Positions 63,978 to 64,000 of a DNA stretch of 64,000 nt are shown here, piece after piece. A model generated the notes under the pieces. That model was not told the origin of the DNA, made no database searches, and worked only from the letters and a program-made list of their open reading frames with translations. The stretch spans positions 62,001-126,000 of the forward strand of contig SMDE01000001.1 of the NCBI GenBank assembly GCA_004346725.1, read 5' to 3'. The stretch's first letter is position 1, and each line of letters begins with the position of its first letter. The position numbers were made by a program, and so were the translations under genes. Source of the stretch: Phytobacter diazotrophicus (lineage in GTDB: Bacteria; Pseudomonadota; Gammaproteobacteria; Enterobacterales; Enterobacteriaceae).

Positions 63978-64000
63978 CTGATGACCGGCCCGCACAGTCA

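Overview
The window is a stretch of an enterobacterial chromosome (Enterobacteriaceae, most like the Enterobacter/Klebsiella/Citrobacter side) followed by most of a P2/186-type prophage. The host assignment rests on the E. coli-like backbone order ygjP-rlmG-fadH ... patA-aer-yqjI-yqjH-ileX, read here in reverse orientation, and on near-identical proteins. The backbone is broken up by accessory genes that E. coli K-12 does not carry at these places.

Host part, 1-34.5 kb. 0-5 kb: a YitT membrane protein, an Lrp-type regulator divergent from an aromatic-type amino acid permease, a decayed NUDIX gene behind an SOS box, and a PLP aminotransferase. 5.4-9.3 kb: ygjP, rlmG and fadH. 9.4-18.0 kb: a complete AI-2 quorum-sensing locus. 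lsrK and lsrR face lsrACDBFG across a control region with two similarly built operators: uptake (A,C,D,B), phosphorylation (K), repression (R) and breakdown (F,G) of AI-2. 18.1-25.1 kb: patA (putrescine degradation, with a clear sigma54 promoter), aer and a second chemoreceptor (both with sigma28 promoters), and the metal-responsive pair yqjI/yqjH. 25.1-34.5 kb: a hairpin-rich duplicated non-coding block, a J-domain coiled-coil protein, a beta-glucoside-type PTS transporter with its LacI-type regulator and operators, a SemiSWEET transporter, a one-base-overlapping pair of membrane-associated hypothetical proteins (possible toxin/immunity), and small hypothetical genes.

Prophage part, 34.56 kb to the window end. 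The left end is a 46-bp 3' fragment of tRNA-Ile2 (ileX), so the phage sits in ileX; the right end lies outside the window. The lysogeny and early modules are 186-like (int, CI, Apl/Cox-like, CII, Fil, small genes, replication endonuclease A, then a LexA-controlled small gene). The structural module follows P2 order: Q and P leftward, then O N M L X Y K lysB lysC R S V W J I H G FI FII rightward. E and later genes are cut off.

The prophage carries three probable anti-phage cargo units, all AT-rich compared with the phage genes. One is a TIR-domain protein squeezed between int and the attachment site. The other two lie between A and Q, where P2 carries tin and old: an ABC-three-component-like operon (41.9-45.1 kb) and a SIR2-P-loop NTPase protein (45.7-48.1 kb). 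The most unusual observation is in the first of these. A 68-residue single-membrane-segment protein ends in a 16-residue motif that recurs at the extreme N-terminus of the next protein in the operon. This arrangement resembles amyloid-type signalling between a membrane protein and a soluble partner.
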